Positions 1-7,096 of a stretch of 12,700 nucleotides of DNA are shown here, one piece after another. Source of the stretch: Acidobacteriaceae bacterium (GTDB taxonomy: Bacteria > Acidobacteriota > Terriglobia > Terriglobales > Acidobacteriaceae). Under the pieces are notes generated by a model. That model was not told the origin of the DNA. It saw only the letters and a list, made by a program, of their open reading frames with translations, and made no database searches. Position 1 is the stretch's first letter. Every line of letters begins with the position of its first letter. The translations under genes and the position numbers were made by a program. The stretch lies in the NCBI GenBank assembly GCA_030040115.1, contig JASHUH010000392.1:1-12700 (forward strand), read 5' to 3'.

Positions 1-2773
1 GGCCGCGCACCATCACATCGTGGCTGGGATCGAAGTAATGGAACCGGTTGCGGCCGGCGAGCTTGGCGTCGTACATCGCCTGCCCGGCCTGCCGCAGCAG
101 CAGGTCGGGATCGGCCTCGTCTTGCAATGGATAGAGCGCCACCCCCGCGCTGGCTGAGACGCGGATGGCCCAGCCGTCGAGCCACACCTCCTCGGCGGCG
201 GCTTCAAGCAGGCGCTGGAGCACCGGATCGGCCGAATTGCGACCGGGCAAGTCCAGCAACACCGCCACGAACTCGTCGCCGCCCAAACGGGCGAGGGTGT
301 CTCCTTCGCGCAGCGCCGATTGCATCCGCGCCGCAATCGCGGTGAGCAATCGGTCGCCGCTCTCGTGACCGTAACGGTCGTTTACTTCCTTGAATCCGTC
401 AAGATCGAAAAAAGCCACCGCGAGGAACTCCCGATGCCGTCGCGCCTGGGCCATGGCCTGGCTTAGCCGGTCGGCAAGCAGAACGCGATTCGGCAAACCG
501 GTGAGCGCATCGTGATGCGCGAGATGTTCGAGTTGCCGCTCGTGCTCCTTCCGTTCGGTGATGTCGGAAAACAGGGCCACATACTGCGCCGTGTTGCCGG
601 CCGCGTCCCGGATGGCGTTGATGCTGAGCATCTCGGCATACACCACGCCTTCTTTGGATCGGTTCCAGATTTCGCCGGACCAATGGCCGTCGCGCAGCAA
701 GGAACCCCACATGTTCTCGTAGAACTCACGGGGTTGCAGGCCGGACTTGAGCAGCCGCGGGTTCTGCCCGATGGCTTCGGCGCGGCTGTATCCGGTAATG
801 CGGCTAAAGGCGTCGTTGACGTCGAGTATGGTCCCGTTGGGATCGGTGAGGACGATGCCTTCGCTGGCGTGCGTAAACACGCTGGCCGCCAGGCGGAGCC
901 GATCTTCGGTTTGCTTCTGCACGGTGGCGTCTTCGGCAAAAAGGATGATGCCCCCCACCGAGCCGTCGCCGGCGCGCCAGGGCACAACCTCCCAGCGAAT
1001 CCACTGCACCGCGCCGTCCCCGCGCTCAAAGCGCTCTTCGTCGGCTTTGAGCGTCTCGCCGGCCAGGCCCCGCCGATGCGCCTCTCGCCAGCGCTCGGGC
1101 ACGTCGGGAACGACGTCGTAGTGGGATTTTCCAAGGATTTCCTGCCCTAGCAGGAAGTTCTCTTCCACCCAGCGGCGGCTCACCGCCAGGTAACGCATTT
1201 CGCGATCGAACATGGCCAGAGCCGCAGGCGCGCGCTCGATGAAAAGTTGCAGAAGCTCCTTGCTTTCGCGCAACTGAGTTTCGGCCCGCTTGCGCGCGGT
1301 GACGTCCTCGTAGAAAAGCACGATGCCGCCCACCGAACCATCGTCGGCCCTCCAGGGGGTAATCTGCCACCGGATCCATTCAATGGCGCCGTTGGCGCGA
1401 TCGTACCGGTCCTCTTCGACTCGCTGCGTCTCGCCGGCCAAGCCACGCCTGTGCGTCTCTTTCCAACGTTCCGGAACCTCCGGGTTGACCTCGTAATGGG
1501 AGCGCCCCAACACCTCCCGCGCATCCACCTGGTGATCTTCCGCCCAGCGGCGGCTCACCGCCAGGTAGCGCATCTCGCGGTCGAACATGGCCAGCGCCAC
1601 GGGCGCGTGCTCCACAAACAGCTCGAGCAGCTTTTTGCTGTCCCGGAGCGCAATTTCGGTCAGTTTGCTCTCGGTGATGTCTTGAACGGTGCCCCGCAAG
1701 GCAGCCGGTTTACCTTCGGCGTCAAGTTCCAGCCGGCCCCGCGTGTGCATCCAACGCACGGCCCCGTCCGTCTGGCGTATGAAGCGGTACTCGCGGTCGA
1801 AGGACGTGCGTTCACCCCTAAAGCACCCGTTCAAGCGCTCCGCCATGGCGGCGCGATCGTCGGGGTGGACCAGCGGCCAAAGTCCCTCAAGATCCCGGTT
1901 GTATCCGGCGCTTGTGCCCAGTATCGCGTCCAACTCCCCTGAGACCGTCCATTTTCTCGCCGGGATATCCAGAACAAAGCTGCCTACGTGGGCGATTTTC
2001 GGCGCCTCGTTGAGCGACTCCTCGCTGGCGCGCAAGCGCATGTCCGCAGTAATGAATCCGGTGATATCGGGCGCAATGCAGAGGATGCCTAGGATCGCGC
2101 CGTCCGAGCGGTTGACGGGATATTGCCGTAGGTCGATCCAACGCATGGACGCGTCCTGGCCCTGCACGCGGAGGATTTGGTTGGTGCGGCGTTCTTCTTT
2201 GAGCGCCTGCTTTTCGAGCCGGTACGAGACGTCGGCGATGGTTTCGGAATAGAGATCGTAATCGGTCTTGCCGAGCAGGTCCTCCGGCTGGCGCGCGGAT
2301 TCGGTCAAGCTCGCCAAAGCGCGGCTGGCGGCCAGAATGACGTGGTTGCGGTTGATGACATACACATAATCCCGGGTATGTTCGATAAGCGACTTGAAAT
2401 TGGCCGCGAGGGACCGGTCTCCTGGCTCGCGAACCTGCCTTGCGTCGCGCAGGATGAGATGAAGCAGCGGCGCACCATCGTTCTTCCGGGGCCGCACCCG
2501 GGCGTAATGGCCTTTGAAGCATTGAATGCGGCCGTCGGCGTGGCGAAGCCGGATGTTGAAAGTTCCCGACCGGCTTTCGCTGTGGGGTGAGAAAAGAGTC
2601 TGAGCAATGTCGGCGTCGGCAGGGTGAACGAGGTCATTGAGGCGCACGCGCGAGTGGAGAAACGCCTCGCGGCTGAAGCCCAGCAACGCGGAGGCGCCTT
2701 CGCTCACAGATCGCACCGGCAATCCACTTGTGAGCGCCAGCATAAAATCCGCCAAAACGAGGCTCCCTGCCAT
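1..2773 (-). CDS. Multi-PAS sensor diguanylate cyclase (GGDEF), C-terminus cut by window edge, probably continuing into an EAL domain
   Basis: A single frame stays open from 2773 to the left edge (924 visible codons). It encodes about six PAS/PAC modules (roughly residues 1-112, 125-240, 247-370, 378-500, 503-625, 628-745), then a GGDEF domain (about 752-914) starting at HDALTGLPNR. The active-site motif RLGGDEF (residues 829-835) is intact, and an RxxD inhibitory I-site (REGD, 822-825) lies five residues before it. It should therefore make c-di-GMP from two GTP and be product-inhibited. The last visible residues (FDPSHDVMVRG) resemble the GGDEF-EAL linker of bifunctional proteins, so an EAL phosphodiesterase domain beyond the edge is likely but unseen. 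I see no membrane segment, so sensing is probably cytoplasmic. The fourth and fifth PAS modules are a recent tandem copy. ATG 2773 keeps the first PAS strand whole; ATG 2743, behind GGCGGA, is a real alternative. The frame is closed upstream by a stop at 2966-2968. Confidence 0.93.
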   Translation of the reverse strand, partial: MAGSLVLADFMLALTSGLPVRSVSEGASALLGFSREAFLHSRVRLNDLVHPADADIAQTLFSPHSESRSGTFNIRLRHADGRIQCFKGHYARVRPRKNDGAPLLHLILRDARQVREPGDRSLAANFKSLIEHTRDYVYVINRNHVILAASRALASLTESARQPEDLLGKTDYDLYSETIADVSYRLEKQALKEERRTNQILRVQGQDASMRWIDLRQYPVNRSDGAILGILCIAPDITGFITADMRLRASEESLNEAPKIAHVGSFVLDIPARKWTVSGELDAILGTSAGYNRDLEGLWPLVHPDDRAAMAERLNGCFRGERTSFDREYRFIRQTDGAVRWMHTRGRLELDAEGKPAALRGTVQDITESKLTEIALRDSKKLLELFVEHAPVALAMFDREMRYLAVSRRWAEDHQVDAREVLGRSHYEVNPEVPERWKETHRRGLAGETQRVEEDRYDRANGAIEWIRWQITPWRADDGSVGGIVLFYEDVTARKRAETQLRESKELLQLFIERAPAALAMFDREMRYLAVSRRWVEENFLLGQEILGKSHYDVVPDVPERWREAHRRGLAGETLKADEERFERGDGAVQWIRWEVVPWRAGDGSVGGIILFAEDATVQKQTEDRLRLAASVFTHASEGIVLTDPNGTILDVNDAFSRITGYSRAEAIGQNPRLLKSGLQPREFYENMWGSLLRDGHWSGEIWNRSKEGVVYAEMLSINAIRDAAGNTAQYVALFSDITERKEHERQLEHLAHHDALTGLPNRVLLADRLSQAMAQARRHREFLAVAFFDLDGFKEVNDRYGHESGDRLLTAIAARMQSALREGDTLARLGGDEFVAVLLDLPGRNSADPVLQRLLEAAAEEVWLDGWAIRVSASAGVALYPLQDEADPDLLLRQAGQAMYDAKLAGRNRFHYFDPSHDVMVRG

Positions 2774-3059
2774 GCTCTGCTTTCTAACCTGCACGTATAA
2801 GCGACCATGCTGCGCAAATTGTCTGGTAACTGTTCCTAATGTAACACGCCTGGAAGTTACAAATGCGTAGCGAATATGAAGAAAAGGTGTTAGATCTTTT
2901 CCCCAAAGGAAAAACGGGTGCTCGCCTCGGGAAAAGAGCGGTCTGTTTCGAGTTCGGTGGGCCGTTCATCGCGGATTGCCGCGGGGGATTGCCTCCTTCT
3001 CGCGGTTCGGTCATTTCAACGCGGTTCCATTCCGCCGGGAGAACCAAAGCAGGCGCCGG

Positions 3060-3068
3060 TTATCCACG
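3060..3068 (+). promoter_or_regulatory. DnaA-box-like 9-mer TTATCCACG
   Basis: It matches the classical DnaA box TTATCCACA at 8 of 9 positions. It lies 130 bp upstream of the MerR/TPR start, in the same orientation as the copy at 3101-3109. Binding is inferred; a single 8/9 match is expected by chance fairly often, and the pair is what makes it notable. Confidence 0.35.
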
Positions 3069-3100
3069 AGTTTTTTGGCGAGGACTGAATTCTCACCCGC

Positions 3101-3109
3101 TTATCCACT
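3101..3109 (+). promoter_or_regulatory. DnaA-box-like 9-mer TTATCCACT
   Basis: Second 8/9 match to TTATCCACA, exactly 41 bp (about four helical turns) downstream of the first and on the same strand. It sits 12 bp before a CATAAT hexamer (3121-3126) that could be the -10 of the MerR/TPR gene, so a bound DnaA-like protein would overlap the promoter. Confidence 0.35.
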
Positions 3110-3197
3110 TAAGCCCTTGGCATAATTGCTGATAAGAGCCGCTGCGCGGAGGCGGTTCCACCAGCTTTTTTGAAGGGCAAGGCAGGAGCACCGTAGA

Positions 3198-4151
3198 GTG
3201 GGCAGCTATAGCCGCCAGGATGTCTTGCGGATCCTCGAGATCGGTTCCCGCCAGTTGCAGGGGTGGGAACGCGCCGGATTGATTCCCCACCAGCAGAGCT
3301 ACACGATTCGGGATCTGGGCCAGTTGCGCACCCTGCGCGCGCTGCGCGAAGAAGCCGTCCCGGCGGCTTCCATCCGGCAGTCGATCCTCGCCATGAAAGC
3401 CGTTTCCGGATTGGCGAATCCGCTGCTCGAGGCCTGCGTGGTGCGCACCGGCGCGCGGCTGACCTTTCGGCACCGCGGCGCGATGGTCGATCCCATCCGC
3501 CGCCAACTGCTGTTCGATTTCGAACGCGCCGGCCGCATTGACCGTCCGATGGCGCCCGGGAAGATCCTGGTGAGGCCGGCGCTGCTGCGCCCGACTCCGG
3601 TCGTGGGCCGGCGCAGCGTTCAGGAGCTTTTTCTGGCCGCCGTCGAAGCCGAGGAGTGCGGTAAAAAACACTATGCTCTCAAGCTCTACGAGGAAATCCT
3701 GGCGCTCGAGCCGGCCCACGCCGCGGCCTGCATCAACCTGGGCACCCTGTATTTTCAGCTGCGAGACTTTGTCCGGTCCGAAGGGTTCTACCGCCGCGCT
3801 GTCGAGAGCGATCCGGCTTATGCGCTCGGGTATTTTGATCTCGGCAATGTGCTCGACGAGTTGGCGCGGCTGGAGGAGTCGATTGCGGCGTACCGGCAGG
3901 CGGTTGGGCTGGCGCCCGGCTACGCTGACGCCCACTATAACCTGGCCTTGGCCTATGAGCGCACGGGGCAGTATCGGCCGGCGCTCCGCCATTGGCAGGC
4001 TTACGTCAAGATCGATAAAAGCGGTCCGTGGGCCGACCACGCGCGCGGTCAAATCCGCAAGCTGCTCAGCCGCGAACCCCTCGCCATCGCTTGGCGCGCG
4101 GAGCATTTTGTGCCGCAGGGCAGAAAGAGGGCGAAGCTGGCGCTGGTGTAG
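3198..4151 (+). CDS. MerR-type helix-turn-helix protein fused to TPR repeats
   Basis: The 317-residue protein starts at GTG 3198, with AGGAG 9 nt upstream. Residues 4-65 form a MerR-like winged HTH (YSRQDVLRILEIGSRQLQGW, then an AGLIP turn and a YTIRDL helix typical of the family's second half). A linker of unclear fold follows (about 66-138), then four TPR units (about 139-172, 173-206, 207-240, 241-274) with characteristic patterns such as ACINLGTLYF and AHYNLALAYERTGQY. The C-terminus is basic. It should bind DNA through the HTH and a protein partner through the TPR array. Classical MerR proteins instead carry a dimerising coiled coil and a metal- or drug-binding tail, neither seen here. 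It stands alone, and its stop is 1 bp from the end of the facing HigA remnant. The target is unknown. This architecture is, to my knowledge, common in Acidobacteria. Confidence 0.88.
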   Translation: MGSYSRQDVLRILEIGSRQLQGWERAGLIPHQQSYTIRDLGQLRTLRALREEAVPAASIRQSILAMKAVSGLANPLLEACVVRTGARLTFRHRGAMVDPIRRQLLFDFERAGRIDRPMAPGKILVRPALLRPTPVVGRRSVQELFLAAVEAEECGKKHYALKLYEEILALEPAHAAACINLGTLYFQLRDFVRSEGFYRRAVESDPAYALGYFDLGNVLDELARLEESIAAYRQAVGLAPGYADAHYNLALAYERTGQYRPALRHWQAYVKIDKSGPWADHARGQIRKLLSREPLAIAWRAEHFVPQGRKRAKLALV

Positions 4152-4152
4152 C

Positions 4153-4438
4153 TCAGGCCGCGCGGGGAAACGCGGCGATCTTGGGCCGTTTGCGGCGCGA
4201 TGCGCGCCGGAGGTCGTGCTGCTGCTGCAAATCGAGCCAGAGCTCGGGACGGCCGCCGAAGGCGTCGGAAAAACGCAGCGCCATCGCGGCCGTAACGGAT
4301 GCGCGGCCGTTGAGAATGCCCAGGCTATCGAACCCACCCTTGCTCTCGGCGGCATGCTGGCAAACGGGGAACAGATCGCAAAACGCCTTGCCGAAGCGCC
4401 TCGCCAGCACAAATTGCAGGAGCAAGCGTTCTCGTAAA
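4153..4438 (-). pseudogene. Degraded HigA-type antitoxin (XRE family), frameshifted
   Basis: The C-terminal half in one minus-strand frame reads ILNGRASVTAAMALRFSDAF, followed by ELWLDLQQQHDLRRA. This is close to the HigA signature (I-x-NG-x-R-x-(I/V)-TADTALRL...EFWLNLQ..YDL). The N-terminal half lies in a different frame: PAICAGEALRQGVL matches the HigA opening PPIHPGEILREEFL at about half its positions, but that frame stops at 4325-4327. The two halves are about 29 codons apart, against about 32 in an intact gene, so a net loss of some 8 bases explains the shift. The C-terminal frame alone begins only at a TTG (4425) and lacks the first DNA-binding helices. No HigB/RelE-like toxin is present; only 100 bp separate it from the next gene. 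It is likely a relic of a lost toxin-antitoxin pair. It would be intact only if the sequence contains an assembly indel. Confidence 0.65.
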
Positions 4439-4537
4439 CAAGTCAGCGCTTATGCGGCCGAGCCCGAGGACCGGCGAAAACACCCGGCGATAAGTTGCGA
4501 ACCTGCCCAACCGCTAGCGCGTTACACTTTTCTTGCC

Positions 4538-5281
4538 ATGACCGCAAAGCAAACGGCTGCTTCACCTGCTGTTTTCGCCTACTTCCGCCCCGAAGCGCTC
4601 ACCTTCCTGCGCAACTTGGCGCGCCACAATGACCGCGCATGGTTTCAGCCGCGCAAAGCGGAATTCGAAGCGCTGCTCAAAGAGCCGATGCTGTCGGTCA
4701 TTCGCAAGATCACCGACGCGATGATGGACTTTGCGCCCAACCACGTGCGTCCGGCGGAAAAGTGCCTCTTCCGCATCTATCGCGACACGCGCTTCAGCGC
4801 CAACAAGCTGCCCTACAAAACCCATGTGGCGGCATGGTGGACGCACACGGGGTTGGAGAAGACTTCCGGCGCGGGGTATTACTTTCACGTAAGTCCGAAA
4901 GAAGTGATTATCGCCGCGGGGGCTTACATGCCGGAGAAGGAGCAATTAGCGCAGATTCGCCACTGGCTGCTCGATCACCATGCCGAGTTTCGGAAGCTTC
5001 TCCAGCGGGCCGCCGTCCGCAGGACCTTTGAGGAATTTGAAGGCAACGCGCTCACGCGGCCGCCCAAGGGCTTCCCCTGCGAGCATCCGGGGCTGGACCT
5101 GATCCGCTGCCGGCAGTGGGGATTGGCGGCCACGCTGCCCGCGGCCACCGCGCTCCAACCGGATTTCGCCGCCACCATCATCCGCTCCTTCAGGATAGCG
5201 GTGCCGGTGGTGGATGCATTAAACACACCCATTGCCGCGGCGCAGGCTCCGCGCAAAAAAGTGCTGTTCGGGCTCCCATAG
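4538..5281 (+). CDS. DUF2461 family protein (TIGR02453-like)
   Basis: This 247-residue protein is about the usual family length. Family landmarks appear in order: an N-terminal LTFLRNLARHNDRAWFQPRK block (about 21-40), the conserved core LFRIYRDTRFSANKLPYKTH (about 77-96), then GYYFHVSP with AAGAYMPEKEQL (about 113-136), and TRPPKGFPCEHPGLDLIR (about 173-190). The biochemical function of the family is unknown. I see no signal peptide or membrane segment, so it should be cytoplasmic. ATG 4538 was chosen because the homologous region starts soon after it; no clear Shine-Dalgarno precedes it (TTTTCTTGCC). It appears monocistronic, between the HigA relic and the long HU leader. Confidence 0.88.
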   Translation: MTAKQTAASPAVFAYFRPEALTFLRNLARHNDRAWFQPRKAEFEALLKEPMLSVIRKITDAMMDFAPNHVRPAEKCLFRIYRDTRFSANKLPYKTHVAAWWTHTGLEKTSGAGYYFHVSPKEVIIAAGAYMPEKEQLAQIRHWLLDHHAEFRKLLQRAAVRRTFEEFEGNALTRPPKGFPCEHPGLDLIRCRQWGLAATLPAATALQPDFAATIIRSFRIAVPVVDALNTPIAAAQAPRKKVLFGLP

Positions 5282-5456
5282 AGCGGGTCCGAGCCTTTGT
5301 ACGCCGCGCGGGCTTCGAGGCGCGCCGAAACGCGGAGGGGCGCTCAACGCCGCGAAAATGCGGGCCTGGAGGCCACTCAGAAGGCGAAAACCCAGAAAAT
5401 ATAGGCAAATTCGGTACAGAACCCCAAGAAAATTGTGGAAAAACCGGCTTTTTGTA

Positions 5457-5486
5457 TTGACTTTCCCGGCTCAAAGCCGCATTGTA
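5457..5486 (+). promoter_or_regulatory. Putative sigma-70-type promoter of the HU gene
   Basis: A -35 TTGACT (5457-5462) is followed after 18 bp by ATTGTA (5481-5486) as a possible -10; CATTGT at 17 bp is an equivalent reading. An A-rich tract (5386-5456) lies just upstream, where an UP element would act. A small inverted repeat, CGGCT-CAA-AGCCG (5467-5479), fills the spacer and could be an operator. The -10 is weak, so this is a candidate only. Confidence 0.4.
5471..5482 (+). repeat. 12-bp direct repeat TCAAAGCCGCAT, copy 1
   Basis: This is identical to 5504-5515. The start-to-start distance is 33 bp, about three helical turns. It overlaps the putative -10 of the HU promoter. The 7-mer GCCGCAT also occurs inverted at 5562-5568. 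It could be a binding site for a regulator of HU, possibly HU itself. Confidence 0.5.
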
Positions 5487-5503
5487 GGCATCGGCAGGGT
5501 TCT

Positions 5504-5515
5504 TCAAAGCCGCAT
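5504..5515 (+). repeat. 12-bp direct repeat TCAAAGCCGCAT, copy 2
   Basis: Second exact copy, about 20-30 bp downstream of the putative promoter in the HU leader. See copy 1 at 5471-5482. Confidence 0.5.
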
Positions 5516-5636
5516 GAACAGAGGGGTTTTCGCGCAGCCTGGGCTCCATTGCACTCCCTCCATGCGGCTCGCATTCACGGCGGAAGCCCCTCAACACCCG
5601 AGCCGCACCGGCTCGACCAAGAAGGAGAACAGCACT

Positions 5637-5933
5637 ATGGCAGCAGGATTGACCAAGACCGCCCTGACACGGCAAATGGCCGAGAAGCTCGAAATCACCA
5701 ACAAGCAATCCGCGGCGTTTCTGGATCTGTTGGCGGAGACGGCGATCAAGGAAACCAAAAAGAACGGGGTGTTCGTGATTCCCGGCATCGGCCGCCTGGT
5801 CAAGGCGGAGCGTAAGGCCCGCATGGGACGCAATCCGCAAACCGGCCAGGCCATCAAGATCAAGGCCAAGACGGTGGTGAAGTTCCGTGTGGCCAAGTCG
5901 GCCAAGGATACGATCGCGCCTTCCAAAAAGTAG
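5637..5933 (+). CDS. HU-like nucleoid-associated DNA-binding protein
   Basis: The 98-residue basic protein fits the HU/IHF family (about 90-100 residues). The helical N-terminal half (TKTALTRQMAEKLEITNKQS, 6-25) precedes the beta-arm region: VFVIPGIGRLVKAERKARMG (45-64), then RNPQTGQAIKIKAKTVVKFR (65-84), with the family's G-R-N-P-x-T-G element and intercalating-arm proline. The last helix contains AKSAKD and the protein ends in a Lys-rich SKK. It should bind and bend DNA as a dimer, shaping the nucleoid. ATG 5637 is fixed by AAGGAG (5622-5627) 9 nt upstream and by the usual family N-terminus; the frame runs open upstream but has no family match there. Transcription probably ends at the strong hairpin at 5951-5983, so it is monocistronic. 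Confidence 0.95.
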   Translation: MAAGLTKTALTRQMAEKLEITNKQSAAFLDLLAETAIKETKKNGVFVIPGIGRLVKAERKARMGRNPQTGQAIKIKAKTVVKFRVAKSAKDTIAPSKK

Positions 5934-5950
5934 CATTCCGGACTGGCGAG

Positions 5951-5983
5951 AAAGGGGAGAAGCCTGGCGCTTCTCCCCTTTTT
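5951..5983 (+). terminator. Rho-independent terminator after the HU gene
   Basis: A perfect 13-bp stem (AAAGGGGAGAAGC, 5951-5963, paired with 5969-5981) encloses a 5-nt loop CTGGC and runs into a T tract. It begins 17 bp after the HU stop. Read on the minus strand, the stem is followed by only three T, so it may also act weakly for the opposing methyltransferase gene. Confidence 0.9.
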
Positions 5984-6155
5984 CGCATATCGCGCAAGCC
6001 TGGCGGCGATTTTTTCTGCACTCTTGCCGTGACGTGGCTCGCGGGTTGAGCGGTGACGTCGTTTCATCGCTTTCGATCGGCTGTGCGGCTTCGGCCTCAA
6101 CTATGCCGACGGCTTCCGATGGATGCACCGGGGACGGTTGGGTGATCCCGCCATG

Positions 6156-6899
6156 TTACGGAGCCGAAGCGGAGCCCACGGAACTCCGCGGCGCCAGCGC
6201 CCGCGCCACCAGCGATAAGCCGAAGCTGATCAGAATCGCCTTCAACATCAGTTCGCTGTCGTATTGCCAGGAAAGAAACGCCAAGATGACGAACACGCCG
6301 ATGGGATTGATTTCCGAAAGCAGGGCGATGAGCCAGCGCGGCTGGTTGCCGGCAGGCGCAAGAGACGTGCGCAAACGCGGGAAAAGACGCGGCACGGCGC
6401 GACGATATTGCCGGTAAGGCTCGCCCAGGCGCGGCTCTAAAAAAGCCTCTTCGCCCAAAATCAGGCGCAGGTAAAACAGCGTGACCAGGATCATGGTGAA
6501 GAGCGCGCCGGTGGGCGGCATGAGCAGGGAAATGGCGGCTATCATGCACCACCCGCCGAGATAGAGCGGATTGCGCACATACCGGTAAGGGCCGTCAGCC
6601 ATCAGCGCGCCGGCCTGCATTTGGCCTTGGTGGACAGTCGCGTATCCCAGATAGGCCGTTCCCCAAACGCGCAGCACCGCACCCAGGCCGGCCATCAGCG
6701 CGCCCAACACGATCACCGCGGGCGCAGAAAAGGTAAATCGCAGCACTCCGGCGCGGCTCAGTTCGAGCGCCAGCCATTCGAGCAGCGAAACGCGGCGGCC
6801 CAGGTCAAAGGCCTGGATCCAGGGGGCCCAGAATCCCAAAACCACAATGACCACCTGTATCAGCGTCCGCAGACGAAACTCGATCGCGCTGGCCCGCAT
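6156..6899 (-). CDS. Integral membrane methyltransferase of the isoprenylcysteine carboxyl methyltransferase (ICMT/PEMT-like) family
   Basis: The 247-residue protein has about five hydrophobic segments (roughly residues 12-31, 55-80, 112-147 as a pair, 199-212, 219-234). The family's SAM-binding core is present: GPYRYVRNPLYLGG (103-116), then LGEEAFLEPRLGEPYRQY (148-165) with paired glutamates. It probably transfers a methyl group from SAM to a lipid or lipophilic substrate in the inner membrane; the substrate cannot be read from the sequence, since bacteria with such genes generally lack prenylated CaaX proteins. The two hydrophobic segments after the core are an addition to the minimal fold. 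Start ATG 6899 was chosen for GGGAG at a 6-nt spacing; ATG 6905 sits directly on that GGGAG and a TTG at 6941 has no binding site. It diverges from dps across a 197-bp spacer. Confidence 0.85.
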   Translation of the reverse strand: MRASAIEFRLRTLIQVVIVVLGFWAPWIQAFDLGRRVSLLEWLALELSRAGVLRFTFSAPAVIVLGALMAGLGAVLRVWGTAYLGYATVHQGQMQAGALMADGPYRYVRNPLYLGGWCMIAAISLLMPPTGALFTMILVTLFYLRLILGEEAFLEPRLGEPYRQYRRAVPRLFPRLRTSLAPAGNQPRWLIALLSEINPIGVFVILAFLSWQYDSELMLKAILISFGLSLVARALAPRSSVGSASAP

Positions 6900-6922
6900 G
6901 GACATCTCCCGCTCATCGTGCT

Positions 6923-6937
6923 GTACTTCTAGAGTAC
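6923..6937. promoter_or_regulatory. Candidate operator dyad GTACT-N5-AGTAC
   Basis: A perfect 5-bp inverted repeat around TCTAG lies 24 bp upstream of the methyltransferase start and 160 bp upstream of dps. Its size and place suit a dimeric repressor of the methyltransferase. No regulator is identified and no promoter hexamers are clear beside it. Confidence 0.3.
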
Positions 6938-7096
6938 GCAATCGGGCAGCCGCGGGTCCGCGCGATCGCGGAGGTCTTCGCCGTGCTGTTTGGCGCCGGC
7001 GCCGAAGCGGAACAACTTCAGGCGTTAGGCCAGCATCGAATTCTCGGACGCTGGCGCGCGCGGCGCCGGCCCGGCTGCCGGAGGAGGGAGAGGGAA

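Larger units (their letters stand above)
2774..3197. other. Divergent intergenic region with two DnaA-box-like sites
   Basis: This 424-bp spacer separates the divergent starts of the PAS-GGDEF gene and the MerR/TPR gene. I find no credible gene: the open frames inside lack ribosome binding sites and show no family resemblance. It holds two TTATCCAC 8-mers (3060-3068 and 3101-3109, listed separately) and a weak AT hairpin (TTTTCC-CCAAA-GGAAAA, 2897-2913). A CATAAT hexamer at 3121-3126 could be a -10 for the rightward gene, but no good -35 accompanies it. Confidence 0.6.
5282..5636. other. Long leader/intergenic region upstream of the HU gene
   Basis: The 355 bp between DUF2461 and HU contain no convincing gene; a reading frame in phase with HU runs through it but lacks family resemblance before ATG 5637. 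The stretch 5386-5456 is clearly richer in A than its surroundings and precedes a TTGACT -35-like hexamer. An exact 12-bp direct repeat sits around and after the putative -10 (listed separately). If the promoter call is right, the HU mRNA carries a leader of about 140 nt. Confidence 0.6.

Noticed and set aside
2897..2913. Hairpin TTTTCC-CCAAA-GGAAAA
   Set aside because: Six AT-rich pairs without a GC core or placement after a gene; too weak to be called a terminator.
2863..3132. 89-codon open frame in the spacer before the MerR/TPR gene
   Set aside because: No ribosome binding site, no family resemblance, and it overlaps the likely promoter region.
2774..3197. Replication origin in the spacer with DnaA-like boxes
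   Set aside because: Only two imperfect boxes, no AT-rich unwinding region, and no dnaA, dnaN, parA or gidA neighbours.
3093..4412. Long minus-strand open frame opposite the MerR/TPR gene
   Set aside because: It is the antisense shadow of a well-supported gene in GC-rich DNA; its composition is not protein-like.
5232..5636. Upstream extension of the HU reading frame
   Set aside because: It overlaps the DUF2461 end and the promoter region and shows no HU-family sequence; the strong AAGGAG before ATG 5637 sets the start.
6983..7096. Upstream extension of dps
   Set aside because: It does not resemble Dps, and the very strong purine-rich ribosome binding site directly precedes ATG 7097.
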